Positions 36,651-48,509 of a DNA stretch of 64,000 nucleotides are shown here, piece after piece. The stretch covers positions 33,645,891 through 33,709,890 of the forward strand of contig CM059573.1 of assembly GCA_030386875.1 (NCBI GenBank), given 5' to 3'. The position numbers were made by a program, and so were the translations under genes. The stretch's first letter is position 1, and the number at the start of each line of letters is the position of its first letter. The notes under the pieces were generated by a model that was given only the letters and a program-made list of their open reading frames with translations, ran no database searches and was not told the origin of the DNA. This DNA is from Morinoia aosen. Taxonomy: Eukaryota; Arthropoda; Malacostraca; Amphipoda; Talitridae.

Positions 36651-37443
36651 TGCAGTGGAACCCCGCCATTCGTCCGCCTCTCTATTCGTGCAACTCATTA
36701 TTCGTTCTACAAAATTCAACTCATCATTCGTAAGTTTGCCCCGCCATTTAGACAATCACCGAGTTACCTTGTCGTTGGTCACACGCCTCACAATCGCCAG
36801 CTCAGTCTCATGCTTGCCTCCGTAAGCGACGCACAATATACGCAAGTGTTGTGAAATTTGGCGTTATTTTATTGTTCCTTCTGTTAGCACTGTACCGTAA
36901 TAGTGCGCAGATGGGTCTCAAAAATTGTAGTGACCATTTTAAAGAAATTCTGAGAAATCGTCTAAGACAGAATACGTTGGACAGGTTTTCAAGAATGAAC
37001 CCCAAAATTTGTCACACTGCAAAAAAAACAGAAGTAGAAAGAACACCAGAAAGAGATAAAACGCCGGAAGAAATGGTAACTGAAGTATTTGTGGAAGGTA
37101 ACTCCCCTTACAAAAGTAACATCAATACATATTCCTCTTCCCCTTCTCCACCTTCCACTTATGACATCAGCTAGCTCACATCAGTATGTCCACGTAAAGT
37201 TCAGTTAAATTTTTATTTATTTCATGCACAGTACTGTACAGTATATTTCCATCTTTTTAGTTATTATGTATTTTTAATCAAAATAATATTACAACAGTTT
37301 AAATAAGCAATCATCTGCGGGTCTGGAACGGATTAATCCAATTTTTATTCGATCATATGTGACTAAATGATTCGCTATCCGTACAAATCGCTATTCGAAC
37401 TGTCTCCTGGAACGGATTGCGAGCGAAGAGCGAGGTTCCACTA
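36651..37443 (+). mobile_element. Pogo-like element, internally deleted
   Basis: Ends TGCAGTGGAACCCCGCC and GCGAGGTTCCACTA, typical of pogo/Tigger TIRs, with TA on both sides (36649-36650, 37444-37445). The partner segment near 1195 has this site once, without the element. It retains only the 3' part of the transposase gene. Confidence 0.7.
36851..37174 (+). pseudogene. Pogo-like transposase C-terminal tail
   Basis: An open frame of about 107 codons ending at 37174. The middle portion LRNRLRQNTLDRFSRM resembles the short basic motif (Q-x-T-L-D/x-F) followed by an acidic, proline/serine-rich tail in pogo/Tigger transposases. The DNA-binding and DDE domains are missing through internal deletion, so the product could not transpose anything. 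Codons before about residue 20 are hydrophobic and probably not original coding sequence. The call rests on position between pogo-type ends as much as on the motif. Confidence 0.45.
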
Positions 37444-38690
37444 TAGTAGCAATGAAACGAAATACATTGGGGAAGATGAGTTCTACATTCATATTGACTG
37501 TCAGCTGTGCGTTCTGAAATATAATTAGGGTGAGGATAAGTGGGACAATATGAGTGGAGGAGTTTGTAAGAAAACTCGCATGAGGAATTGATAAGTTGGG
37601 AAGAATTTAGTAATGGATTGAGTGGCTGAGCAACACTGGGGAAACCAATTTTATGGTGAAGAGGTTACATCTTACTACTCGTATATCTGCGAATGAAAAA
37701 GATTTGCGATGCCTTTGCTAAGTTCCCAACTAATTTCAGCCCTCCGTGCTTCCAATTTTCAGTAGGAAAAAATAAACTTCACAACTGAAACAGATATGCT
37801 TAAATCAAGATGCATGTCCAGATCAAATATTTCAGATTGTTATTTCAGTATGTTTATTGTTAGATTACACTTCATTTCAGGTTCACAAAATTTTTGCACC
37901 AGCATTATCTAGATGTCTGCTATTTATGTTATTACATACCTAGGAGCAAATGATATTAGTCATGATTGATAAGTCTACCTACTTTCTGTACCTTGTCCAT
38001 TTATTTCTTATTATCTAACAAGAGGAAGTGTTGCCGAATCAACGTATGCTACTTGTCATTCACCACCCTGAGAATGCTTTATCTTCAATGAATGCTGCAT
38101 CCTGCACCATTCCCACATCAGTTGGACACAAATCTACATTGCCAATTCAAATAATTGTCAACTAAGCTAGCCAATATACAAAGTGTCCGAAATATTCTAT
38201 TTCTCAGGCAGTTACAAAGTGAGCATGCTCAACTCTCCGAGTAACGTAAAACTCTCAAACTCTTAAATTGGCCTACAAAGGAACTTGTTGAACTGTTTAT
38301 GATATTCCTATGACATCCTCACCCATGGCTGAAAGTGAACTGGAAGAACTTCAATCGGTCTAGCAAGCACTTTAACTGGTATTTTACCCCTTAAACAACA
38401 TTTGAAAGCATCTCTCCAACCTCCTGATCTGACACTAATAGGAGCTGTCGAGAACCCTAGGTCGACAAGATCTGAATCCTAATGAATGTCTTTTAGAAGA
38501 AAATATTAAGGTATTTAATAAACAATCATGTTGATGGAACTTATTTTCCTGCTTCATCAAGGTAGAAAGAACAGCTTGAAAGATAGACTGGAAGAAAAAC
38601 GGTTGTTACGAAGAAAAGGACACCTGTTCTGTGTAAGAAATTCAACATAGATTTCATTTGCCACAAATGTATTCAAAGCTGGGACCCTTT

Positions 38691-39691
38691 TGACAAGATT
38701 TATTCTCTTCAATTCATGATCGGCTGCTATTGATACTGGGGCTGCAAAGTGCAAAATGGAAGCTCTAACAGCTGCTACAAGGTTCGTCTACTGGAGAAAC
38801 TCCTAGATGTGGTTTTCGCCTAAAGATATGTGAACATCCTTTTGGTCTCTCATCCGTACTCCTTTTGCCTCCAATTTCTAGAATTTCTCTGATCACCAGC
38901 TGAAAGATACCTCGGACTTCTTAGTGGAGGTAAGATGAATGAGTTCTAGGAACAGTGGATAAATAACTGGCACAATGATAATCAACAATTATTATTAGAT
39001 TAATATTCGATTGTTGGTTCTGTTGAGGCCTTGTATTTGTAATTAGGATAACAGGCAAGTTATGTCGAGATGGCATGTGAGGTGTTATAGTTCTGTTTCG
39101 ATGTTTAGGTTTTTCCGTTTAAGGTAGTAGTCCTGGGGGCGTGCGCGGTCCGATCACGCCCCTCCCATCATAGGGGGAGCGAGCCGCCGCAATAAAGCCT
39201 GATTTATTGCAGAAATGTCCTCGAAAAAAGTGAACTTTCACTGTTGAATATGTTTCAGGACCTATTCACAATATTCTTTGTTGTCAGCTCTTATTTACCA
39301 GTCCATGTGTTTATAATTTATCCTGACATTGACTGCAGGGGTACTTTTGCCACTCTTAACTCTTAACACCTTGTCTTGTGTGAGCGTGTACATGTCTCGT
39401 TGGTTACTGCATTCTGAAACGACTTTATGCATCAACTCATCGTGGTGTGAGTAATTATGTGTTTTGATTGGTCACACCTGATCGGTGTCTCAGAATCAGC
39501 CTCGCATTCAAAATCTTGTGTCAAAGAAACAGTGCCAAAAGTCCTACTAATTATTTTTTTCGACATCTAATAGCAACAATCCAGTATCAAATATGTCAAT
39601 AATGTAATTGGTTCATATTATATGGAACAGAAGCAATAGTTCTGAACGCGTCAGTGGTTTGCTTTAATCACAACTGTATAAGAAACTAAAA
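38691..39691. other. Intergenic, with a GC-rich hairpin cluster
   Basis: AT-rich apart from 39130-39215. There GGGGCGTG (39136-39143) pairs with CACGCCCC (39155-39162), and GCAATAAA (39189-39196) pairs with TTTATTGC (39203-39210), the latter embedding AATAAA. It may be an LTR or 3'-end fragment. No ORF. Confidence 0.4.
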
Positions 39692-39735
39692 CCCGAAGAA
39701 AATTTGGTGAAAAGTTGTCTTCGTTACTAAAAATA

Positions 39736-39762
39736 CGCTTCGGAGTCCCGGTTCATCATCAG
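39736..39762 (-). ncRNA. Hammerhead-like block, PLE-B arm 1
   Basis: CTGATGA is intact; GAAA has become GAAG. Probably inactive. Confidence 0.25.
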
Positions 39763-39944
39763 TTCTAAAAACAAAAATAATTACGTCTGAAATAAAAGAT
39801 AGAAGTGAAATGAATTGTAGGTACTAAAAATATATCATGCGAATAAAAATACACAGTATGCCACAGACAAACAAAAACATAACACATATAAAATACAAGT
39901 ATGAAATTTAATTGAGCTGGTAATAAATTGGTTTCTACCTGTTC

Positions 39945-40210
39945 ACTATTTGCAAAGGGTAAGAACTGTCCATATTGTTGAAATCAGGGTTTTGCTTGAA
40001 AAGATACAAGGACTCTAAAATCCTGGGATTATAAAGGGTCGAAGTTGAATGTAAAACTTTGAAATCGGCAGAAGATATAGGAGGGACCTTGCGTTTTCTG
40101 CATGATTCCAGTTGATTTCCGGGACGGAAGCTCCTACCTTTATGCCCTGCTACTCTGATTTAGAAATTTCGTGACGTTATGCCGACGTACGAAGATGCTT
40201 ACTGCACACA
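39945..40210 (-). pseudogene. PLE GIY-YIG endonuclease remnant
   Basis: On the minus strand: SSYVGITSRNF, a stop, IRVAGHKGRSFRPGNQLES, then ADFKVLHSTSTLYNPRILES and LYLFKQNPDFNNMDSS. These follow the order of the Penelope GIY-YIG nuclease (YVG motif, R...H.G.S.R block, ILES tail). The GIY half and all of the reverse transcriptase are missing, and a stop replaces a residue after YVGITSRNF. The nuclease nicks target DNA for reverse transcription in intact elements. Confidence 0.75.
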
Positions 40211-40402
40211 GCTGAAAGAGAACACCAAAGAGGCTCGCATATCTTTTTAATTATGTTTTAAGTAATTTTTTGTGCTTTCTTGTTTTGTTTTGGTTTTTCT
40301 GGAGCATACTTACTATTTTTACTCTTATGATATATTTTTAGTAGCTACATATCATTGTACTCTGATCTTTCATTTCGGACGTAATGATTTTCGTTTTTTG
40401 AA

Positions 40403-40428
40403 CTGATGGTGAAGCGGGACTCCGAAAC
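40403..40428 (+). ncRNA. Hammerhead-like block, PLE-B arm 2
   Basis: CTGATGG...CTCCGAAACG; G replaces the final A of CTGANGA. Confidence 0.25.
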
Positions 40429-40490
40429 GTATTCTTAGTAAAGATGATAAATGTTCTCCGAACTTTCTGCGTTTTTAAGTTTCTTAATCG

Positions 40491-41284
40491 ATAGATTCAA
40501 TAGAAAATCCCTATTTTTTGTTTCTGCCTTAACCTAAGTGACATCTATTTTAAAGCACTATTGGGGGCTCAACAGAAAAAATATATCCTGAAAGGGGGCG
40601 TGGGAGTAAAAAGGTTAAGAACCATATGGTTTAAGGCTCATTTTGAGACAGCCCTTTCAATATTTATGACGCTTTGTCAATTTTCTGTTAATGAATAGCT
40701 AGATGTAATAAGGCCACTATTAACTAGTTACAGTGTTCGTTAGAAAGTTGAATCTTCATTTCCTTTTACTTTACTTTTGTCTTTCTGTTTCTGCTCCTTC
40801 TTATTCCCATCCTTTCCTCTTCTTGCTTTCAGGTTAATTTGACATTCATAATCATTTCCTGATGTACAGTTTTGATTCTGCTCACCATTTCACTGTTTGC
40901 AATAACTCATAGTCATCCTTTGCATCTTGTTCCTAGCACGTGTCTCCTTTCATTAGCCATACATCTCTTACACGTCCAACTTCTCTCACAGTGACCATGA
41001 TCGGCACCAACATCGCAGAAATGCTGTTATGTTGTGAGTTTGTACAATTTTATTCGCCTCTCAGTTTTCAGAACAGAAGGAAGTGAACCCTTCATTCATT
41101 GAGTAACAAGAATAATAAGAAGGAAAAATGGCTCCAGTTATGTTCAAGGGAACAATGAAAATACGAGAAATTGTTTTTGAATCAGAAGATGTGAAAGATG
41201 CCATACATGTTTGTATATGTAAAAGTATTTGATAATGAAGTGAAAAAAAATTCTTCACTTCTAAATTGTTACCATATTGTATTC
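40491..41284. other. No recognised gene
   Basis: AT-rich, with a CT-rich patch at 40760-40840. No domain or clear repeat. Confidence 0.45.
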
Positions 41285-41640
41285 AACTTAGAAGTACCCC
41301 TCAGGTGGATACAATTATTGTATCTAAGGGAAATAGCGCTCCCTATGGGAATTTATGATATCTCGAGTTAATGGTTAGGTAGCCCTTCCCCTTTTTAAAA
41401 TAGAATAATTTTTGTGCTGATACGGACTATTTTAATTTGGTTCACCACCGTACTATTTTTAGCATCTACTACCTTCATCTTCAAGTTTTATCATGTTGCA
41501 TGAATTTATTTCTCAATTTACTGTTTCTATGCACATTGTGCATAGATTCCGCGTTCCCATAACTTCATTTTAAATGGTGCCTTTCTCCTTTCTTTCTTTG
41601 TGGCACCTTTGTTGCAGTTAGGGAGACTTAAACTAACATC
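41285..41640 (+). repeat. R1 dispersed repeat, copy 1
   Basis: Contains GATACAATTATTGTATC followed by TAAGGGAAATAGCGCTCCC and ends AGGGAGACTTAAACTAA. Shares blocks in the same order with 52190-52580, 53120-53310 and (inverted) 55440-55812. Confidence 0.6.
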
Positions 41641-41806
41641 TAATTTATTTTGTATTCAATTTACAATATCAAAGTTAGGAAAGTTACTTTTCTTAAGGCG
41701 AATGATCATTAGGAATTTAAAACGATGAATGCACCACTTATTGAAATCATGTTTAATTAAGATTTCCCACGAACTATAAATCTAAAACTAAGTCAGTTCT
41801 ATAAAA

Positions 41807-41833
41807 CGTTTCGGAGACCAGTTCCATCTTCAG
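41807..41833 (-). ncRNA. Hammerhead-like block, PLE-C
   Basis: CTGAAGATGG...TCTCCGAAACG, same architecture as PLE-A. Confidence 0.3.
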
Positions 41834-41974
41834 TTAACAGTCTGCAAAGATAAAAACAAAGAAAAAAATCAGTCTTTCTATACAAAATACGTGGGCACAT
41901 AAAATCTACAAGTAAATTTGCAATGGGTAAGAATTATTTGCGGCATTGAGCTCTGGCTTTTCTTTAGAGATGAA

Positions 41975-42305
41975 AAGAGATTATAAAATAGAAAAATTTT
42001 CCTCTGCTATTCGGTCACAACACTGCTCGCTGTGAAAGCGAATAGATGAATGAGGTGGTTGGGTCAGAGGTCTTCCGCTACGGTAGCTGACTCCACGGTG
42101 TTCAGCAATACTAATATAGAATGGCAAAGTCGCCATGCCGACATACCCAGACACAACTAAACTTATACACAATGGATGCCCGCATCCGTTTAGGAATCAC
42201 GTCCTTGTAGCGAAAGGAGCCAATTTTTAGTGAATTAACATACACAATGCACAGGCTTACAGCAGGAAAATGACGTTTAAAAAGAATTTCTAAATCTCGT
42301 GACAT
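41975..42305 (-). pseudogene. PLE linker and GIY-YIG endonuclease remnant
   Basis: First frame: RDLEILFKRHFPAVSL, then RYKDVIPKRMRASIVYKFSC, the segment joining reverse transcriptase to nuclease and the GIY-equivalent (IVYKFSC). After a frameshift near 42150: SGYVGMATLPFYISIAEHRG then VSYRSGRPLTQPPHSSI, carrying YVGM and the R.H.G block. It ends before the ILES tail. The best-preserved nuclease core in the window apart from PLE-D, but inactive because of the frameshift and the 5' truncation. Confidence 0.85.
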
Positions 42306-42463
42306 TTAGAAATGCTTTTTAAACGTCATTATCCCGCTGTGTGACAGGTGTCTACTAATCTAAACTACTAAAACATGTGTCTTCTAATCTCTAAGTAATG
42401 GTTCATAGATTTTGTGCATGCACTCATTAATTATTAGGCATGCATAGTCTCAGCCTGAATGGG

Positions 42464-42501
<38 letters not shown>
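42464..42501. repeat. (TAA)n microsatellite
   Basis: About 12 uninterrupted TAA/ATA units. Confidence 0.95.
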
Positions 42502-42503
<2 letters not shown>

Positions 42504-42897
42504 AGGCATCTACGGATGCTTTATTTCCAATCAAGCCTGATACATATCACCTTGTACATTGGATGTTCAAATGCCTTATAACTAACGCGAGGACGCCATT
42601 ACGCTTTCCTCCGGTCAAGATAGTGGAATTGCTGTAGATCTATTTCAGTGCGCATTTGTTCTGTTGTTGGAAATAAGTTCCCTCTGTTTTCCTAAATTTT
42701 GTTTTGTAATTAGTCTATTTTCCACCAATTTCGAACGTTTCTGCACTCGTGTGGTGTAGTTTACTCAGTAATTCATATATTGTACTCTAAAAACATTTTC
42801 CTTCTAACATTCTACCACAGATCTCAAAAACGGAAATGACGCAAAATTGAACGAGTTAATAAATGAAATAGATTGATTTCTGGGAAATCTCACTTTT

Positions 42898-44470
42898 AGG
42901 ATAAAAAGGAAAACCAACGTGGCTAAGAATATCATGATAAAAACAAACGTTTCGGATTATAAAAAAACCCATCTTCAGTGTTCTGCAATACAATAAATCG
43001 AAGTATTGAAACATCGTAACTATAAATTTTCTGAATAAATCGAATGTAACATAATGAATTTTTAAAGACATGATAAAACAAAAACTATACAAAATTTCAA
43101 CAATCATAGGAAAGTTTCACCGCCGTATCACACTCATTTATTGACGGACGGTTTTTTAAAATGTATATCGATTCTAAACTGCGGAGATCGGACAAATTTG
43201 ATGTTGAATCCAAAATTTCAAAATTTGTATTTTTAAAAATATGGTCTTTTTTCAAACAGTGTTCTCTTATAGTTGAATGGGATGGTTTGGTGAGGTTACA
43301 GCCGGTGCGAAAGGAGACTCCCCTGTGTTGTGCACACCTCACAAACAATTGGAGCCCAGTGCTACCAATGTGAAAGCGCTCGCAGCGGTCACACGTATAT
43401 TGATATACAACTGAGGTGCGCAACATCACATCCGGAGTATCCCTTTTCTTAAAATGTGATCCGAGTTTCCAATCATTTTTAAGATATGAGCAAGGGTTTA
43501 TTTGTTGAAAAACCTCTGAACTGTTGACACAACTTCCATTTTCATTTTCTCTGTGCGGGATCCTATTAAAGGTAACTGAAAATACAACCTTAGCTTCGGT
43601 ACAGTAAGAATTCTCGGCTTTGCAGTGAACTTTCTACTCAAAAATTTCCGTAATTCACCGGTAAAAATATTCTTCGGGTAATTATTCGAACAGAAATAAT
43701 TTTGAAAATAATTCATCTCTAAATGGAACAACTTGCAGGACGGTGATATTTCAAAAGCTCTGTGAATTAACGTTACTATCCCTGAAATTTTGTAATTTGA
43801 GAATGTATTACTGAAAAAGTTCGTGCCCAATCCCGTGAAAGTTGCTTTTCGAAACACTGAAGTCGTGAATTTGTCTCCAGATCTTGTAACTTTTACATCT
43901 AAAAACGACAATTCATTATTCACTTATAGTTCACATGCAAATTTGATATTCCTATGACATTCATTGACATATTAAAAAAAAACTGTTCGGAATCACGGCT
44001 GTTTTTGAAAAGAATAAACGTATCGAAAAGATACCTTCGGTAAAACATTGGTTTAAAATTATCTGGACATGGTCTTAAAAACTTTTTTCAGAATTGCTCA
44101 GGAAGATATAAGCCACAATGGGTGATAAAGCAGATCCCATTGCCAACTTGTTTATAAATTTTGTTATTAAACTTGAAGAATGAGTCCTTAAGCGTTAACT
44201 CGAGCAATTCTTCCATAGTTGTTTTAGATACAACTTCATGGACCATTGGGAGTTCTGTAAAATTTTATCTAAAATAACGCATATAGCCTCGTTAACCGGC
44301 ACATTGGTATATAAAGATTCGACATCCAAACTACACATAACAAGAGAACTTGCATTAACAATAGAATTCAGACAATTAACAAATTCAAACGAGTTTTAAA
44401 AATACAAATTTTAAAATTTTAGATTCAATATCAAATTGTCCGACCTCCGCATTTTAGAATCGATCCCAGT
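42898..44470 (-). pseudogene. PLE-D reverse transcriptase and GIY-YIG endonuclease
   Basis: The longest minus-strand Penelope-like copy. RT motif A lies near 44315 (CSLDVESLYTNVPVNE), motif B near 44140 (MGSALSPIVAYIFL) and motif C near 44040, where the expected YxDD reads YLFDT, so the first catalytic aspartate is lost. At 43923-43498 is the thumb and linker (LSFLDVKVTRSGDKFTTSVF, FRKATFTGLGTNFFS). At 43429-43097 is the nuclease (VVYQYTCDRCERFHIGSTG, QHRGVSFRTGCNL, LESIYILKNRPSINE). Several frameshifts and stops break it. The 5' third of the ORF is absent. It ends at 42898 after the ribozyme-like block at 42948. Confidence 0.88.
42948..42978 (-). ncRNA. Hammerhead-like block, PLE-D
   Basis: CTGAAGATGGG, an A/T loop, then AATCCGAAACG. 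Variant stem compared with PLE-A. Confidence 0.25.
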
Positions 44471-45889
44471 TAAAAATTCATGCCGTTTTTAGGTCGACAG
44501 GTAGCAGAACACAGTGAAAGATGGCCGCTGAAGGTCAGAACGTTCCTCTGTCGGCCGCTCTCGACCAAAATTTGCCGTTCGACGGCTATCCGCTATTCTC
44601 ATTTAGACGTAAACAAGCCGGAAAAATCGAGCACTTTCCCAAAAGCGGATTCAAGAGGAGAATGTCGCTTGCGTTCGACCTATTTGGTTAACCAACGAGC
44701 AACGGTTTTCTGGAAGCTACAGAAAATTCTTTAGAATATCTTAAGTGCAATTTTAGATTTTAGTCTAACACTCATAACTTTTGAAATAATTCACCTGTTG
44801 AGTTCAAATTACTCTCAAATGAAAGATAAAAACATTCTTAAGGTAAAATCGTACATACCAACATTCTTGAGCACTCTCAGACAGCAAAATTCATTTGCCA
44901 TGAAAATTACAGTCGGTAGCTGCCGAGGAAAACTTGCTAGTCAAAGCTGTCAACTAAAGAATGGTATAGCTATTTTCCTAAAACTTTACCTTGCGGATAG
45001 TTATAATGTTATAAGGTATATAAATGTCAATTTACATTTTGTATAGTCTACATTAAATAATACTATCCTGTTGTTCATCTGAGCCAAATTTTTATTCCCA
45101 TTCGAGTTAGAGATGGCAATACTGCTCGCACATGTGACAAGTCTGACTCAAGCTGCTCAAGCAAGCTTTTTCGCGGCAGTTATTTGAATGAGTTGTGCGT
45201 CACAGGTGTAGTGGTGGCTTCTCATTTATGCAATAAGTTTTTTCACGCAATGTCAGAATGTATTTCAGTGCGAGTGTGTAGTACGTTGAAGTGTCTCTTA
45301 TTTCTGAAAAAATGTCTGCTCTAAAAAGGTATGAGGTGTTCGCTCCCACTTGAGTTTCTTATTCCATTGAAGACGTTAAGCCGGTATGTCATGTTGTCAA
45401 GTGCCTGATGAGGGATTGATCTTGTCGTCTCAATAATTTTTGAGTGTGAATGAATAGTAATATACATATATTAATGAGAAAGAACAATTACGCACTTAAG
45501 GTCAATCAGGAATCAGGATTGCACTACTGTGCGGCCAATGTTGATTTCATATGTGGGAGTGCACAATTGTATATACTTCAAAATTTAAACTGTTGTTTAA
45601 AAAAGCAATAAAAGCCAAGTATAATAGTGTATGTTTATTCACTATTAATTTCATTCTTATTTTACAGTAAGTGTTAACACCATTTAGCTTCAAACTTTTA
45701 AGTTGCAGTATAATTCCACTTGAGAAACCTTTGACAAGAAACAATGTGCAATGTTTTCAATTTAGATGTACGGATAGTATCGGTATCGGCCTTTTTCTAT
45801 TATCAGTACATCACTAGTTTTCAATTTTTTAGTAAGAAAAGTAAACTCCAGAAATATCTGACGAGCTGCATTATAAAATTAAGGAATAA
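44471..45889. other. Intergenic with E1-leader-like fragment
   Basis: A frame at 44480-44734 has no recognisable domain. 45240-45310 resembles the E1 leader near 25690 (TCAGTGCGAGYGTGTA). At 45780-45817, ATAGTATCGGTATCGGCC and GTACATCACTA resemble the ends of the arms at 46415 and 50319. Confidence 0.4.
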
Positions 45890-46300
45890 CAATGATGAAT
45901 GACATTTTGCTCGCTGATGCGTAATCTTTGAATTATTAACCTTTGAAGTTATAGGAACTTAGTATATAAAAATGGAGATACGGACGCGTAAATATGATGT
46001 AATACGGCATAACTTGATGCTAGGTTAAATTAGGTTAGGTAACGTTAGATTAGCTGAATAAACTAACCTAAAATAACTTAACTTAGCCGTACTGACACTG
46101 ATGGTTACCGCCAAAATACTGGGCGTGTTTCAAAAATGCAGGTACGATGTAGATGATTATATAACGTTAATTTTACCTGAACGTAATTCATGTTATAGCT
46201 CGAAAATTACGTATCAGCGAGCAAAATGTCATTCGTGCTCTTTTAGTGATTCTTTAAAACAGAGGTCGTGATTTCCGTGAACGCATTAACGTAAATACTG
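45890..46300. mobile_element. Partial fold-back element related to 3717-4470
   Basis: Arms TGCTCGCTGATGCGTAA (45905) and TTACGTATCAGCGAGCA (46205) match the arms of the element at 3717, including the outer TTTTAGTGATT. The outer termini are missing or decayed. Confidence 0.55.
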
Positions 46301-46414
46301 ACCGAAGAAAATTCCTTAATCACCTGATGAACATCAGCATTATCGACGAGTTAGGGTTGAATTATACTTTAAATTGAGGAGCGTCCTACCAGCGAACGTT
46401 GCATGATCGTAGGC

Positions 46415-46880
46415 TAGTGATGTACAGATATATCGGTAGCGGCATAATCTGGCCGATATTTCAACGATACTTTCCAATAATACGTATTTTATTGTGAAAA
46501 TGAAGGTCATAAATCATGAAAGTAAAATTATATAAAGAGCCTATTCATTCAGAGTAAATTAGTTAGCTAACTGTTGAATTACAGAGTTTAATCAGGCCCG
46601 CTAAGTGAATCTACTACGTTGAATTCCCGATGTCACGGACGGTCTGTAAGTGAAAACTTTGTAGCATAAATAGTTAAACACAGTGGGGACGTAAAATTAT
46701 TATTAGTATATTAGTTTGACCCAATTTCCATTTCTTAAAGTATGTGACAGGCTAACAAAAATCAAACCAATTAAATATAGTTAAAGGTGCATTTTAAAGT
46801 TTTTATAAATTTGACATAGAAATAAATGAAAATTCTATCTTCATTAAGCTTGTAGATCGTAAAATATTACAAAGGTAATT
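46415..46880 (+). repeat. Left arm of a 450-bp inverted repeat pair
   Basis: Starts TAGTGATGTACAGATATATC; the inverse copy ends at 50319. Terminal TATCGG repeats recall hAT ends, but I see no target duplication. Confidence 0.65.
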
Positions 46881-47274
46881 ATTTTATTTCAATTCAGCAT
46901 GTAAATCGCCGTTCATTACGAATTTAGCATTTTTCTTCATTTTAATGTTTGAAAAATTCATGAACAATCTTATAATTGGTTGCGTGTTTGCGCATCTTTC
47001 CGGTTTTGGATCCTATGGAATTTCAATATTTTCTTTTCGTCAAAGTATGTATTTTGTTGTGAAAAACATGAAAATGATAACCATTTTGTGGAGAAATAAT
47101 TGTTATGGTTCATGAACATTTTTATAAGATTGTTCGTGAATTTTTCAAACATCTTAAAATAGAAGAAAAATGCAATATTCTTAGAGTACGGTGATTCACA
47201 TGCTAAATTCAAATAAAATTATTAGCTTTGTTGTATTTGAAGATTTACGTGAAATTAACACTTCTTAGTCGGAC

Positions 47275-47700
47275 TATCATTAAAAATTTAAAGACGAAGA
47301 ATATAGCACGGATAGGTATCATATTAAATACAATCTAACGAAGCTAAATTTAAACTATGTGAAATAGTCAGTTTTAAACATTTCGAAGACCAGCTCCATC
47401 TTCAGTAAGTCTGAAAACATAACAACCAAAATTGGTAAATTCATGACAACAATGAGAAAAGTGACAAAGTGATCGGTAAGAAAAAAAATCAATACAAAAA
47501 TTTCTAACGGATATGAACTATTAGCATTATTTAAAGGTGGCTTCTATTTGGCAATGTGAATGGATTCTAAAATGCGCAAATCTAACTCGTTAGGTGTAGA
47601 GCATAAAATAGAAAAATTGTCCTCGGAAATACAGCTGCTACATTGTTCGGTATGAAGGCGGATTGATGAATGAGGAGGTTGAGCCACAGAACATTTACAT
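47275..47700 (-). mobile_element. PLE-E inverted 3' end
   Basis: Minus-oriented copy of a PLE 3' part (end of the nuclease through to the terminus), matching 49250-49890 in inverse. Carries the ribozyme-like block at 47381-47405. Confidence 0.8.
47381..47405 (-). ncRNA. Hammerhead-like block, PLE-E left
   Basis: CTGAAGATGGAGCTGG then TCTTCGAAATG; the stem and GAAAC are slightly decayed. Confidence 0.25.
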
Positions 47701-48279
47701 AATCTGAAGGTTTTCTCTCCTGAACTGTACTCGAAGTTGTATCTGTCAGGTTCACGTCCGGGAGTCCTGTATGGTTTGCCGAAAATCCATACGTTAGACT
47801 TTCCATCTAAATTTCAATTTCGTCCTATTTTTTCTGCAGTGAATACGCCTAATTTTAACTTAGCACGATTTCTAGTTCCTGTGTTAAATCCTTTGACTGT
47901 AAATGAATGTACTCTTGGTAACTCAACTCAATTTGTTAACGAGATCATATCGTGTCAAAATGCTGATTAAGTTACTATGGCTTCATTTGATATTGAAAGT
48001 TTATTCAAAAATATTCCACTTGCAGAAACCATCGAAATAATTATAAATTCCTTGTTTGCTTTGCCTACTGATACAGTTTTAGGCCTAGGCAAATCTTATT
48101 TTAAGACGCTTCTCGAACTGTCTGTTATGAACTCTATATTTGTGTTTGCTGGCAATTTGTATAAACAAATCGAAGGCCTGGGGTTTTCGAAGGCATGGGT
48201 CTTCCGATATGACCCACATTTGCAAAAATTTTCATGTGTCACTGGGAACAAAAATGGCTGGCCGATTGTCCTGTGGAAT

Positions 48280-48509
48280 TTAACACGTTAGTTGCGATGG
48301 GTTAAACTGAAGTTCAATATTCAACTTGAATTTAAAGTCAAAAGTGATATGCAAATTTGTAAATATCAAACATAAACTGGGCCTGTAAAGTACCATTAAT
48401 TTAGAAAGGTTGTTAGAATTTTTCAAAACGACCCAACGATGGGTCGTTTCGCAGCAGGAAAAACCTAACTACGACCCACCGGTGGGTCATACCGCAATGA
48501 ATGTGTTAA
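48280..48509 (-). mobile_element. T4a, 230-bp TTAA MITE in the PLE-E RT
   Basis: TTAACACGTTAGTTGCGAT at the left and GCAATGAATGTGTTAA at the right. Inverted relative to T4b. Holds two palindromes of the form GACCCAnCGnTGGGTC. Termini fit non-autonomous piggyBac elements. Confidence 0.85.

Larger units (their letters stand above)
35135..38690 (-). repeat. Right copy of the inverted paralogous segment
   Basis: Reverse-complement partner of 1-7335. It is uninterrupted except for the pogo-like element at 36651-37443. The open frames in it (35088-35351, 36398-36628, 38557-38754) are not conserved as frames in the partner, so I do not call genes. Before 35135 the similarity fades in both copies; beyond 38690 it cannot be tested because the partner is cut by the window edge. 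Confidence 0.75.
39692..40490 (-). mobile_element. PLE-B, truncated copy with inverted 3' ends
   Basis: Minus-strand Penelope-like copy. Its 3' end (39692-39800) recurs inverted at 40370-40490, and both arms carry the CTGATG...CTCCGAA block. The endonuclease remnant lies between. Confidence 0.75.
41765..42342 (-). mobile_element. PLE-C, truncated copy with 5' snap-back
   Basis: Minus-strand Penelope-like copy from the linker before the endonuclease to the 3' end. At its 5' side the last 35 bp are duplicated in inverse (42258-42342). Confidence 0.75.

Noticed and set aside
42440..42637. ORF with an isoleucine run
   Set aside because: Translation of the (TAA)n microsatellite.
46020..46085. 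TTAGG-type telomeric repeat
   Set aside because: Only scattered AGGTTA words, irregular and on both strands; not an array.
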